The translations under genes were made by a program, and so were the position numbers. This document shows, piece by piece, positions 1 through 6,035 of a stretch of DNA of 6,035 nucleotides; position 1 is the first letter of the stretch; each line of letters begins with the position of its first letter. Source of the stretch: Methanobacteriota archaeon (GTDB lineage Archaea > Thermoplasmatota > Poseidoniia > Poseidoniales > Poseidoniaceae). The notes below the pieces were generated by a model that did not search any database, was not told where the DNA came from, and saw only the letters and a list, made by a program, of their open reading frames with translations. The DNA lies in contig PBTA01000031.1 of the NCBI GenBank assembly GCA_002726395.1, forward strand, positions 23,213 to 29,247. The letters are read 5' to 3'.

Positions 1-609
1 ATGGCCCGTATGCGCCTTAAGGGACAATACGAACAAGCCCTAAACATACTAGAAAAGTACATGAAAACCAATAATCAAACTAATTGGGTTCACGGCAATG
101 TTGTATGTGCACTACTCCATCTTGATGAAGGAAGAACAAACACGGCAGTAAAAATAGCCCAAAACCTTGCCAAACAACAACCTAGACACCCACATCTGAG
201 AAGTTTACTGAGACATTTAGAATCAATAGGTGAAACCGTTTCTGCAAGTAGTGAAACTACCGGCATTGAATGGTTGAGAGATTCGGGTCTTGATTGGGTG
301 CATGGATGGCCGATGAAGCATACTGTGGCACCAGCTCCTGCGATGGTTACCAAAGACTTGCAAAAGCACTCATGGAAAGCAAACGGGTGGATTGCTTTTG
401 GAGATGAAAAGACCTTTACCAGTGCTAAAAACAAATCCTCTAATGGTTGGAAATTACTGTCAGACAAGCAAATGGAAACTGATTTCCCTCCATGTATTTA
501 CACTCACATGACTGGAGTAATAGTTACTATTGGAGGCATGCCTGTTGACCTTGGATTACCAGGCGATATCAATTATGCTGCTATCGAAAAGGCTGGTTTG
601 GTAAGTTAA
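1..609 (+). CDS. TPR-repeat protein, probably 5'-truncated, unknown C-terminal region
   Basis: The reading frame is open from the first base to a TAA at 607-609 (202 codons visible). Residues 1-75 read as tetratricopeptide-like helices: a G-x-Y-E-x-A-L pattern at about 8-14, then a second helical pair (about 30-58) followed by a short pair ending near 75. This fold usually mediates protein-protein contacts. The first helix of the leading repeat looks cut short, so the Met at base 1 is probably internal and the gene likely begins before the window. Residues 88-202 are a different, Trp/Gly-rich region (WLRDSGLDWVHGW, then SNGWKLL, then a hydrophobic beta-like stretch around 168-185 containing VIVTIGGMPVDLGLPGD). 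I do not recognise this as a known domain. No signal peptide or membrane segment is visible in the part present. The gene ends exactly where the convergent serS ends. It is confidently coding; its function is unknown. Confidence 0.75.
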   Translation: MARMRLKGQYEQALNILEKYMKTNNQTNWVHGNVVCALLHLDEGRTNTAVKIAQNLAKQQPRHPHLRSLLRHLESIGETVSASSETTGIEWLRDSGLDWVHGWPMKHTVAPAPAMVTKDLQKHSWKANGWIAFGDEKTFTSAKNKSSNGWKLLSDKQMETDFPPCIYTHMTGVIVTIGGMPVDLGLPGDINYAAIEKAGLVS

Positions 610-1902
610 CTAACCCCAATTACACGGCGCTAGAATCTCTTGCCCGCCCATATAATTTACCAATGGTTGAGGTATAGTTACTCTTCCATCCGCAAGTTGA
701 TTCTGTTCCATTATTGCCACTAGAGCTCTAGATGTAGCAACCGCGGTAGAATTTAAAGTATGAACTATCGGTTGATTAGCGTGACCTGGCTGGCCATATT
801 TAATTTGCAAACGGTTGGCTTGATAATCAGTACAATTTGAACACGAGACTATCTCTTTGTACTGAGCGGCACCGGGAATCCAGGCTTCTAAATCATATTT
901 ACGAGCAGCAACTGTCCCCATATCCCCAGTACAGATATTTACCACCTCATAGTGAATTTGTAACTCATTCCAAAGATCAATACAGTTTTGCAGTAATTCT
1001 TCATGCATTTGCCAAGAGTCTTCAGGCTTAGTAATGACAATTTGTTCTATTTTAGTAAATTGATGAACCCGCCAAATCCCCAAATCGGATTGACCGTGTG
1101 AGCCAACTTCACGGCGGAAACATGGAGAAACACCAACTATCTTCAGCGGCAACTGGTCTTCAGGGATAGTCTCTTCCATGTACATCGCAGTTAATGGATG
1201 TTCAGATGTTGCAATCATGTAATAATTATCTGGCTCTACACCATACATAACTGTCTCAAAATCACCTAAATCAGTGACGCCCTCGTAGGCTTTACGATTC
1301 ATCATTACAGGAGGTTGAACAAAAGTAAATCCTCTTTGCCGCAAAAAGTCAACAGTGTAATTCTGTAAAGCCATCTCTAATCTTGCTAAGTCGCCTTTGA
1401 GGAAGAAGAAACGACTACCAGAGATCTTTGCTGCTCGCTTCAAATCTACCCATTTGTTCATTTCAATAAGTTCGTTGTGGGTTCTTGGTTCAAATTCAAA
1501 AACCGGCTTATCACCATAAACGCTGTGCACAGTATTGCCAGATTCATCGGCTCCATTTGGTACATCTTGATGAAGAATATTTGGTATTGACATACGTATT
1601 TTATCCCTATTGTCAATTGCGTCTTGGGTTTGTATCTCAAGTTGTGATATCTCTTTACCCAATGAGGCTACCTCTGCTAAAATTTCTTGGGCTTTACTTT
1701 CATCGCCAGCCTTTTTAGCAGCACTTATACCTCTAGCAGCAGTATTTTTTTGTTGGCGCAGTTGGTTGGTCTGATGCTGTAAATTTAACCATAATTTGTC
1801 ATATCGAATTACTTCATCGATTTTATCATGCGGAATTCCTCGCTTGTCATGATCTGCTCTAACCTGCTTATGATTATCCCTAAACATGTGTATATCTAGC
1901 AT
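610..1902 (-). CDS. serS: Seryl-tRNA synthetase (class II aminoacyl-tRNA synthetase)
   Basis: This enzyme charges tRNA-Ser (and tRNA-Sec where present) with serine via seryl-adenylate, in the cytoplasm. The 430 residues match the usual length. Residues 1-110 form the N-terminal tRNA-binding arm: a typical MLDIxxxRDN start, then a long charged coiled coil (about 30-105). The catalytic core follows. The serine/ATP-site TSE motif is at 232-234, motif 2 is CFRREVGSHG at 261-270 leading to RVHQFTKIE at 278-286, the CTGDMG segment is at 324-329, CSNCTDYQ is at 354-361, and motif 3 is LNSTAVATSRALVAI at 383-397 with its ATP-binding Arg392. The TSE, GSHG and RVHQF forms resemble archaeal/eukaryotic SerRS more than the usual bacterial forms. 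It is the standard SerRS, not the rare methanogen type. ATG is preceded by AGGTG at a 5-nt spacing. It lies 8 nt downstream of the protease gene, so it is probably co-transcribed with it. Confidence 0.97.
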   Translation of the reverse strand: MLDIHMFRDNHKQVRADHDKRGIPHDKIDEVIRYDKLWLNLQHQTNQLRQQKNTAARGISAAKKAGDESKAQEILAEVASLGKEISQLEIQTQDAIDNRDKIRMSIPNILHQDVPNGADESGNTVHSVYGDKPVFEFEPRTHNELIEMNKWVDLKRAAKISGSRFFFLKGDLARLEMALQNYTVDFLRQRGFTFVQPPVMMNRKAYEGVTDLGDFETVMYGVEPDNYYMIATSEHPLTAMYMEETIPEDQLPLKIVGVSPCFRREVGSHGQSDLGIWRVHQFTKIEQIVITKPEDSWQMHEELLQNCIDLWNELQIHYEVVNICTGDMGTVAARKYDLEAWIPGAAQYKEIVSCSNCTDYQANRLQIKYGQPGHANQPIVHTLNSTAVATSRALVAIMEQNQLADGRVTIPQPLVNYMGGQEILAPCNWG

Positions 1903-1907
1903 AAAAC

Positions 1908-1912
1908 CACCT
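1908..1912 (-). promoter_or_regulatory. Shine-Dalgarno of serS overlapping the upstream stop codon
   Basis: On the minus strand the sequence reads TAG-GTGGTTTT-ATG. AGGTG matches the core of the consensus GGAGGTGAT and sits 5 nt before the serS ATG. Its first two bases are the last two of the TAG stop of the protease gene. This fixes the serS start at 1902 and suggests coupled translation (inference). Confidence 0.65.
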
Positions 1913-4091
1913 ACAATGAAATTCCTAAGTTGAAAATTTCTGTACCCATGAAAATCAAGCCTCCAATCAAGTAGCCTACTATCGCTCCACCATTTAGCAA
2001 CGGCAGTCCAGCCTGTGCTTTACCTCTGGCAACATAAGTCATCAAAACAAAATAACCGATTAAAGAACCAATCAAAGCGAACATTGCTATCGCGAAGGAG
2101 TTATCCGAGTCTAGCCATTGTATTGCAGACAGTACTAACATGCCAGGGAATATAATATCGCCTAACCCCATGAATAAAGCCTCTTTACTCTTTTTCCTAG
2201 GTTTAGTCGATTTTGGCACATTTACTGGTGGTGCAACTTGTCTAACCTCGGTTTTATCGACCATCTTGGTTTTTTCATCTTTGAAAGAATAACCCTTATC
2301 CTGTGGGGCAACTAGCAAAATTGGTAATTGAAGACCAATCATAGTATCTGCTAATTCGAGCATGTGTTTAGAACGATAAACAGCCCATGCATCATATATG
2401 GCTGCAAGTATCATGAATATGATGATTAAACCGGGAACAAATGCAACTCCAAGCATCACTATAACGCCAGCACCAACTAGCATCCCTACTGTATTAACCA
2501 CATACCATTCACTATGGAAATATAATAATACCATCAATAATAATGCAAATATTACTCCAATTAAAAACGGAGTATCATAGAGTTGTAAACCATCTAATGA
2601 ATACATATCATCTTCAATTACCCCACTGTTGATTTCGTTAGCGGATACTGCGTAAAAGTAGTCATCAGACCCATTTTGGCCAAAGATACCGGTCTTGAAA
2701 TCTGCATCGATCTCAATAGTTAGCCGATTTTTCAATAGCATACCATGAAGCCAGTATGAACTTTCATCTGAGGAAATCAACATATCAGTTCGCCCAGAAT
2801 TATCCAAGTCGGTGAGTTGCACCTGTGTAACTGTATCTAGCAGACCATCAATGTTCATTTTTTCTTGTATCTCAAACTGTTGGGTATCTAATCTTGTTGC
2901 ATCCCATTCCCAACCTGTAACATCGCCATTACTCTCACCAATTAACAGTAAGCCATCTTTTCCGTCGTTCATGGTGATTGTTTCTTCCGACCATGGTGAG
3001 TGGCCAAAGTCGACAGAACTAATCTTATCCTCAGAGAGATATTCGAACTCCAAGGGCATAAATTCAGGTCCGAGGCTTCCTTTGGTTTCTTCAAGGGTAA
3101 ATACGATACTCGTTGATTGGGTAACGATTAGTAACTTATCAGAATCTAATCTTATAGAATCGATAAACTCATTCTTTAGATCAAGGTACGGAGGTAATAC
3201 CCAATTAGCCTGCGGAGAGAAAATTTGTCCTGTTTCTCTATCTGTAGGGAAGAATACAACTTCACCTGTGTTTGAAAATACATACAAACCAGTTTCAACA
3301 ATTAATGCCATATCACAACTATAACCAAAGGAAGTACCAAGTTGAATAACTCCAAACTCATCAACATAGTTACATGGGTAATATTCAATCAAATCACCCG
3401 TATCCGTATCGATAGCCCAGATCCAAGCACCATTGGTTACCGTTAATGATTGAGTGGATTTTACAATTCTTAAGTCTTCATTGTCTCCGGCTGGTAAACG
3501 AGAGAAATTTGTAGTCCACTCAGCATCGCTGCTGTTTAGACTATTAGTAGAATAATAAGTTATTGAATCCTCCCAATTGGTGAAGTTGCCGATGAGTTGG
3601 TGAGTCAAAAAGCCGTCCATGCCAAGGTCGGTGACGTAATCACCTTCATATGAGGTAGCATCTTGATAGTCAAACTTCTCAACATCAAAATCAATCACCA
3701 ACATGTGCATTAATGGAACTGTAGTGTACATCAATGCAATTGTTAAAACACCCATTATCCCGTATTTAATCAACCATTCTTTCTTGTACCTTGCCAACAT
3801 AATTACTGCAGCAGTAAAAATCAAAATCATAACCAATTCGAGTAAAATATACCTGACTTGAGTAGCACCTGTTTCACCAAAAGCATGCAACTCTGCAACA
3901 TCATACCAAGGCCTAATGTAAATTGATAAACCAATGGTAATCACGAACATTGAAAACATGCCAAGCATAGACGTCATCTGTTCTTTCATCAAAGATAACA
4001 CGCCAGTCTCTTCAGTAAGTTGGCGTTCCATTTCTACGAATTCTTGGGAAGGTGTCTGCCCCTTGGAAATAGGCAAGGCTTCTTCGCTCAT
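1911..4091 (-). CDS. Presenilin-like (A22 family) intramembrane aspartyl protease with inserted beta-propeller-like ectodomain
   Basis: Predicted to cut substrates within the membrane. Numbering from the ATG at 4091 (726 residues): a cytosolic N-tail (1-40); TM1 about 41-60, TM2 79-99, TM3 107-132; a soluble insert 133-506; TM4 506-525, TM5 528-548, TM6 549-568 ending in catalytic Y566-D567; a cytosolic loop with a hydrophobic piece (584-594) and a Pro/Lys-rich stretch (626-637); TM7 with GLGD 642-645 (catalytic D645); TM8 666-686; GLPLL 695-699 in the PAL position entering TM9. Basic residues in the TM2-3, TM6-7 and TM8-9 loops support presenilin topology, which puts the insert outside the cell. 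Typical archaeal relatives lack such an insert (family knowledge). The frame stays open to TTG 4163 and GTG 4160. I prefer ATG 4091 because the extra 24 residues are basic and unlike a conserved domain, but no clear ribosome site decides it. It is the first gene of an operon with serS. Substrate unknown. Confidence 0.88.
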   Translation of the reverse strand: MSEEALPISKGQTPSQEFVEMERQLTEETGVLSLMKEQMTSMLGMFSMFVITIGLSIYIRPWYDVAELHAFGETGATQVRYILLELVMILIFTAAVIMLARYKKEWLIKYGIMGVLTIALMYTTVPLMHMLVIDFDVEKFDYQDATSYEGDYVTDLGMDGFLTHQLIGNFTNWEDSITYYSTNSLNSSDAEWTTNFSRLPAGDNEDLRIVKSTQSLTVTNGAWIWAIDTDTGDLIEYYPCNYVDEFGVIQLGTSFGYSCDMALIVETGLYVFSNTGEVVFFPTDRETGQIFSPQANWVLPPYLDLKNEFIDSIRLDSDKLLIVTQSTSIVFTLEETKGSLGPEFMPLEFEYLSEDKISSVDFGHSPWSEETITMNDGKDGLLLIGESNGDVTGWEWDATRLDTQQFEIQEKMNIDGLLDTVTQVQLTDLDNSGRTDMLISSDESSYWLHGMLLKNRLTIEIDADFKTGIFGQNGSDDYFYAVSANEINSGVIEDDMYSLDGLQLYDTPFLIGVIFALLLMVLLYFHSEWYVVNTVGMLVGAGVIVMLGVAFVPGLIIIFMILAAIYDAWAVYRSKHMLELADTMIGLQLPILLVAPQDKGYSFKDEKTKMVDKTEVRQVAPPVNVPKSTKPRKKSKEALFMGLGDIIFPGMLVLSAIQWLDSDNSFAIAMFALIGSLIGYFVLMTYVARGKAQAGLPLLNGGAIVGYLIGGLIFMGTEIFNLGISL
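2574..3695 (-). other. Ectodomain of the protease: PQQ/FG-GAP-like beta-propeller insert
   Basis: These bases encode residues 133-506 of the protease, between TM3 and TM4. The region is acidic, Ser/Thr/Asp-rich and predicted beta-rich, with no membrane segment. Blade-like units repeat a hydrophobic strand, a (T/N)G(D/E) turn and an aromatic strand: WIWAIDTDTGDLIEYY (about 224-238), LYVFSNTGEVVFFPTD (about 269-284), LLLIGESNGDVTGWEWD (about 381-397). Residues 425-440 contain QLTDLDNSGRTDMLI, which resembles the calcium-loop D-x-D-x-x-G-x-x-D of FG-GAP/VCBS propeller repeats. Cys240 and Cys259 could form an extracellular disulfide. The motifs are visible in the sequence; the propeller fold is inferred. 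Confidence 0.6.
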
Positions 4092-4159
4092 AGTTTGGCG
4101 TGGGCGCTCTATCTTTTGAGGCAATCGCTTTTCAACAACCTTAGCCTTACAATGCTTCA

Positions 4160-4171
4160 CCAATAATTATG
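4160..4171. promoter_or_regulatory. Possible TATA-like element in the divergent intergenic region
   Basis: The only strongly AT-rich run between the divergent protease and folC genes is CCAATAATTATG at 4160-4171. Its centre is about 27 bp upstream of the GTG at 4195, the spacing of an archaeal TATA box from the start of a leaderless transcript. On the other strand the same run (CATAATTATTGG) lies about 70-80 bp upstream of the protease ATG at 4091. It was found by eye only. No experimentally known site is claimed. Confidence 0.3.
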
Positions 4172-4194
4172 ATTTGTCCGCATCTGGAAGGTTT

Positions 4195-5505
4195 GTGTCT
4201 GATTCTGCTGAACCACGTAATTGGTTAGAGATGACCAAGAAAACTGGCATGGCTTTAGGACTGCAAAATACCTCTAAAATGCTAAAACAGTTACATCTTG
4301 ATTTTTCAGATACGACAATTATTCACGTCGCTGGAAGCAACGGAAAAGGGACATTGTGTGCGTTACTGGCAACAAATTTTACTTTAATTGAACAATCAAA
4401 TGTATTATTTTCGTCACCACATTTGTGCCGAGTTGAAGAACGGATAAGAATTGGCGGAGTACCGGTAAGAGCGGAGGCTTTTGATGAGGCTGTGAAAAAG
4501 ATTCGGCTTGTTAGCCTAGCCTGTAATATTGCTCCAACATTTTTTGAAGTTACTTTTCTGGCGGCTATGATAATTGCCAGAGAACAAAATGTTAGATTTT
4601 TGATTCTAGAAACTGGACTAGGTGGTCGATTAGATGCGACAAGATGCGCTCCTGCTGACCTCGCATTACTGACTTCAATAAGTTTGGAACATACAGATAT
4701 ATTGGGTGGTGAGATTAATCAAATCATCAAAGAAAAAGCAGCAATTGCCAGACCGGGAAAACCAATTATTGCCAGAGTGATGGATACTATTGACTATCAA
4801 AAAACTGTTGAAAGCGTGGCCAAAAATTGTTACCAAAGTCTACTTAATGAGGAAAAACAGCCCGCACAATGCCATTTTATTGACATACCTGATGGAACAA
4901 CTGCAAGGAAAGAAGCCAATATTTTAGCCAAACGAGCCCTTGAGATACTCAATCAAAAATCTATGTTAAAAACCGCCGATGAGTTATTAAATTGGCCAGG
5001 CAGATTGCAGAGAATTAGTTTATCTAGCGGACATAATTTGATACTAGAAGCGGCCCACAACCCTACCGGTCTTGAAAAAATACTTCCAGAAATCATTAAC
5101 TTAACTAGCAATGAGTATAGCACGCAGAAAACTTGTATCATTTTTGGAACTTCACCGCAGCAAGATATGTCGGCAATGCTTGATGGAATTGGCAATATGT
5201 GCGATAGAATTGGTAATGTCGAACTAATTTTGACTAAACCACACGGGGGGAGATATCCTGGGGTTGAACCGCAGAGTCTGCTAAAATATCCTTGGCCAGC
5301 TTTAGATATTCACCAATACCCTCATGTCAAGCAAGCACTCGACATGTTGTTAGAAAGGGACCCCGAGGAATGTGGAACAATACTCTCAATCGGGTCACTA
5401 TATCTTCAAGGTAATATTTTGACGTATCTTGGACTAGATGGCGATGACGAGCTAAGTTTAATTCCGAAGAACTCAAATGTAGTATGGCATAGCAAAGGCG
5501 ATTGA
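4195..5505 (+). CDS. folC: FolC-type folylpolyglutamate synthase / dihydrofolate synthase
   Basis: A Mur-ligase-family enzyme that uses ATP to add glutamate to folates (and, in bifunctional members, to dihydropteroate), in the cytoplasm. Numbering from GTG 4195 (436 residues): P-loop GSNGKGT 47-53; SSPHL...ERI about 73-85; FFEVTFLAA about 116-124; ETGLGGRLDATR 139-150, the family signature; SLEHTDILGG about 163-172 followed by EKAAI about 180-184; WPGRLQRI about 267-274; EAAHNP 285-290, where the usual form is DGAHNP; GSLYLQGN 400-407. The link between the two lobes (about 195-245) looks short and lacks a clear LxGxHQxxNA segment. Three starts are possible: TTG 4174, GTG 4195 and ATG 4231. 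The ATG would remove the N-terminal helix RNWLE, so it is unlikely. GTG is preferred for codon strength, the GGAAGG just upstream and the TATA-like spacing. The gene is divergent from the protease and one base from the deaminase. Whether it is mono- or bifunctional cannot be told. Confidence 0.93.
   Translation: MSDSAEPRNWLEMTKKTGMALGLQNTSKMLKQLHLDFSDTTIIHVAGSNGKGTLCALLATNFTLIEQSNVLFSSPHLCRVEERIRIGGVPVRAEAFDEAVKKIRLVSLACNIAPTFFEVTFLAAMIIAREQNVRFLILETGLGGRLDATRCAPADLALLTSISLEHTDILGGEINQIIKEKAAIARPGKPIIARVMDTIDYQKTVESVAKNCYQSLLNEEKQPAQCHFIDIPDGTTARKEANILAKRALEILNQKSMLKTADELLNWPGRLQRISLSSGHNLILEAAHNPTGLEKILPEIINLTSNEYSTQKTCIIFGTSPQQDMSAMLDGIGNMCDRIGNVELILTKPHGGRYPGVEPQSLLKYPWPALDIHQYPHVKQALDMLLERDPEECGTILSIGSLYLQGNILTYLGLDGDDELSLIPKNSNVVWHSKGD
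5496..5502 (+). promoter_or_regulatory. Shine-Dalgarno of the deaminase gene, inside the end of folC
   Basis: AGGCGAT differs by one base from AGGTGAT, the complement of the conserved 16S rRNA 3' end. It ends 4 nt before the ATG at 5507 and lies within the last folC codons. This supports the chosen start and co-translation of the pair. Confidence 0.5.
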
Positions 5506-5506
5506 G

Positions 5507-5953
5507 ATGACTAGTAAGTGGGATTTGCGATTTATTGGACTTGCACAACACATCTCAACATGGAGTAAAGATCCATCTACTAAAGTAGGCTGTGTTGTGG
5601 TTGGGGAAGACCGTGAAATAAGATCTACTGGATTCAACGGTTTCCCTAGAGGAATTAACGATGATGATGAACGGTTGATGGACAGGGAAAAGAAATATCC
5701 TTTGATCTGTCATGCTGAAGAAAACGCCATAATGCACGCTGCTCGTATCGGTGTTTCCCTAAAGGACAGTACTGCTTACGTCACCTGGCCACCATGTTCT
5801 AGGTGTGCAAGGTCCCTTATTCAAGCCGGGATTAGAGAAATTGTTTATCCTGAAACAGGAAAAATTCCTGAACGCTGGATAGAAGACTTCACGATATCTG
5901 ACAGCATGCTCAATGAAGCAGGTGTTGCAGTTAGAAGTATCAAAATAGAGTAA
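5507..5953 (+). CDS. dCMP deaminase-type zinc-dependent deaminase
   Basis: Likely converts dCMP to dUMP, the precursor of dTMP, in the cytoplasm. The 148 residues match compact members of the cytidine/deoxycytidylate deaminase family. An N-terminal helix leads into STWSKDPSTKVGCVVV (17-32), with STGFNGFPRG at 40-49, the usual deoxycytidylate-deaminase signature. Catalytic zinc ligands are His69 (in HAEENAI, with Glu71 as proton shuttle) and Cys97 and Cys100 (in PPCSRC). The segment before HAE is NDDDERLMDREKKYPLIC. It lacks the extra Cys/His zinc site seen in phage T4-type dCMP deaminases, so this is a short form and dCTP/dTTP allostery is uncertain. The start is one base after the folC stop (TGA-G-ATG), implying one transcript. 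The link to folate-dependent thymidylate synthesis supports the dCMP assignment. Related family activities (a free cytosine or cytidine deaminase) are less likely but not excluded. Confidence 0.9.
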   Translation: MTSKWDLRFIGLAQHISTWSKDPSTKVGCVVVGEDREIRSTGFNGFPRGINDDDERLMDREKKYPLICHAEENAIMHAARIGVSLKDSTAYVTWPPCSRCARSLIQAGIREIVYPETGKIPERWIEDFTISDSMLNEAGVAVRSIKIE

Positions 5954-6035
5954 ATTAACCGACTATTTCATTGATGTAATACCCCTAGGCTTAGATATGG
6001 GCAGGGTATCTATTTCGTTATTATTGACGATAATT
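5954..6035. other. Window tail: edge of a possible further gene, strand undecided
   Basis: Two short open stretches compete in the last 82 bases. On the plus strand an ATG at 5997 opens 13 codons reading MGRVSISLLLTII to the window edge, which looks like the start of a secreted or membrane protein. On the minus strand a frame entering from the right edge gives 23 codons ending IDTLPISKPRGITSMK at a TAG (5965-5963), which would be the end of a convergent gene. Neither is long enough to prefer. No poly-T terminator is apparent. Confidence 0.25.

Noticed and set aside
90..467. Open frame of 125 codons on the minus strand inside the TPR gene
   Set aside because: It lies entirely within a better supported gene on the other strand and its product is a Cys/Ser/Leu-rich shadow with no motif.
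2812..3324. Open frame of 170 codons on the plus strand inside the protease ectodomain
   Set aside because: It is antisense to a clear coding domain, Ser/Asn-rich, without recognisable motifs or a ribosome site; an antisense shadow.
4092..4163. N-terminal extension of the protease by 24 residues from TTG 4163
   Set aside because: It uses a rare start codon, would leave almost no room for promoters between the divergent genes, and the added residues look basic and non-conserved; kept only as an alternative.
4169..4231. ATG at 4169 as a folC start, and ATG at 4231 as a late start
   Set aside because: The first is in another frame and stops after about 19 codons. The second would delete the N-terminal RNWLE helix expected in FolC.
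5979..6009. Inverted repeat ATACCC...GGGTAT as a terminator after the deaminase gene
   Set aside because: The arms are only 6 bases with a 19-base loop and no T-run follows; likely chance.
1..6035. CRISPR arrays, tRNA or rRNA genes, insertion sequences, long direct repeats
   Set aside because: I saw no regularly spaced repeats, no tRNA-like cloverleaf, no transposase motifs and no terminal inverted repeats in the window.

Overview
The window is a compact, low-GC (by eye about 40%) stretch of chromosome, probably from an archaeon. Three signs point that way. The seryl-tRNA synthetase has the archaeal/eukaryotic form of its class II motifs. The large membrane protein is a presenilin-type (A22 family) aspartyl protease, a family well represented in euryarchaea. 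Where a Shine-Dalgarno can be seen it is of the AGGTG/AGGTGAT kind. A planktonic euryarchaeon (for example Marine Group II/III) would fit, but this placement is inference. A bacterium cannot be excluded from sequence alone.

Layout, left to right. (1) 1-609, plus strand: the 3' part of a TPR protein with an unrecognised C-terminal region. (2) 610-1902, minus strand: serS, whose stop codon directly abuts the stop of the TPR gene. (3) 1911-4091 (open to 4163), minus strand: a 726-residue presenilin-like intramembrane protease upstream of serS in the same operon, with an extracellular beta-propeller-like domain of about 370 residues inserted between membrane helices 3 and 4. (4) A short divergent promoter region around 4092-4194. 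(5) 4195-5505 (open to 4174), plus strand: a FolC-type folylpolyglutamate/dihydrofolate synthase. (6) 5507-5953, plus strand: a dCMP deaminase-type zinc deaminase, one base after folC. (7) 5954-6035: a short tail that may hold the edge of another gene.

How the genes relate. The folC-deaminase pair makes biochemical sense. Deoxycytidylate deaminase supplies dUMP, and FolC supplies polyglutamylated folate, the one-carbon carrier used by folate-dependent thymidylate synthase, so both feed dTMP formation. The serS-protease pair looks like a translationally tight operon with no evident shared pathway.

The item most worth following is the protease. All the A22 hallmarks are present (YD in TM6, GLGD in TM7, GLPLL in the PAL position of TM9, nine predicted membrane helices). 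The large ectodomain is carried in the TM3-TM4 loop, which presenilin topology places outside the cell.
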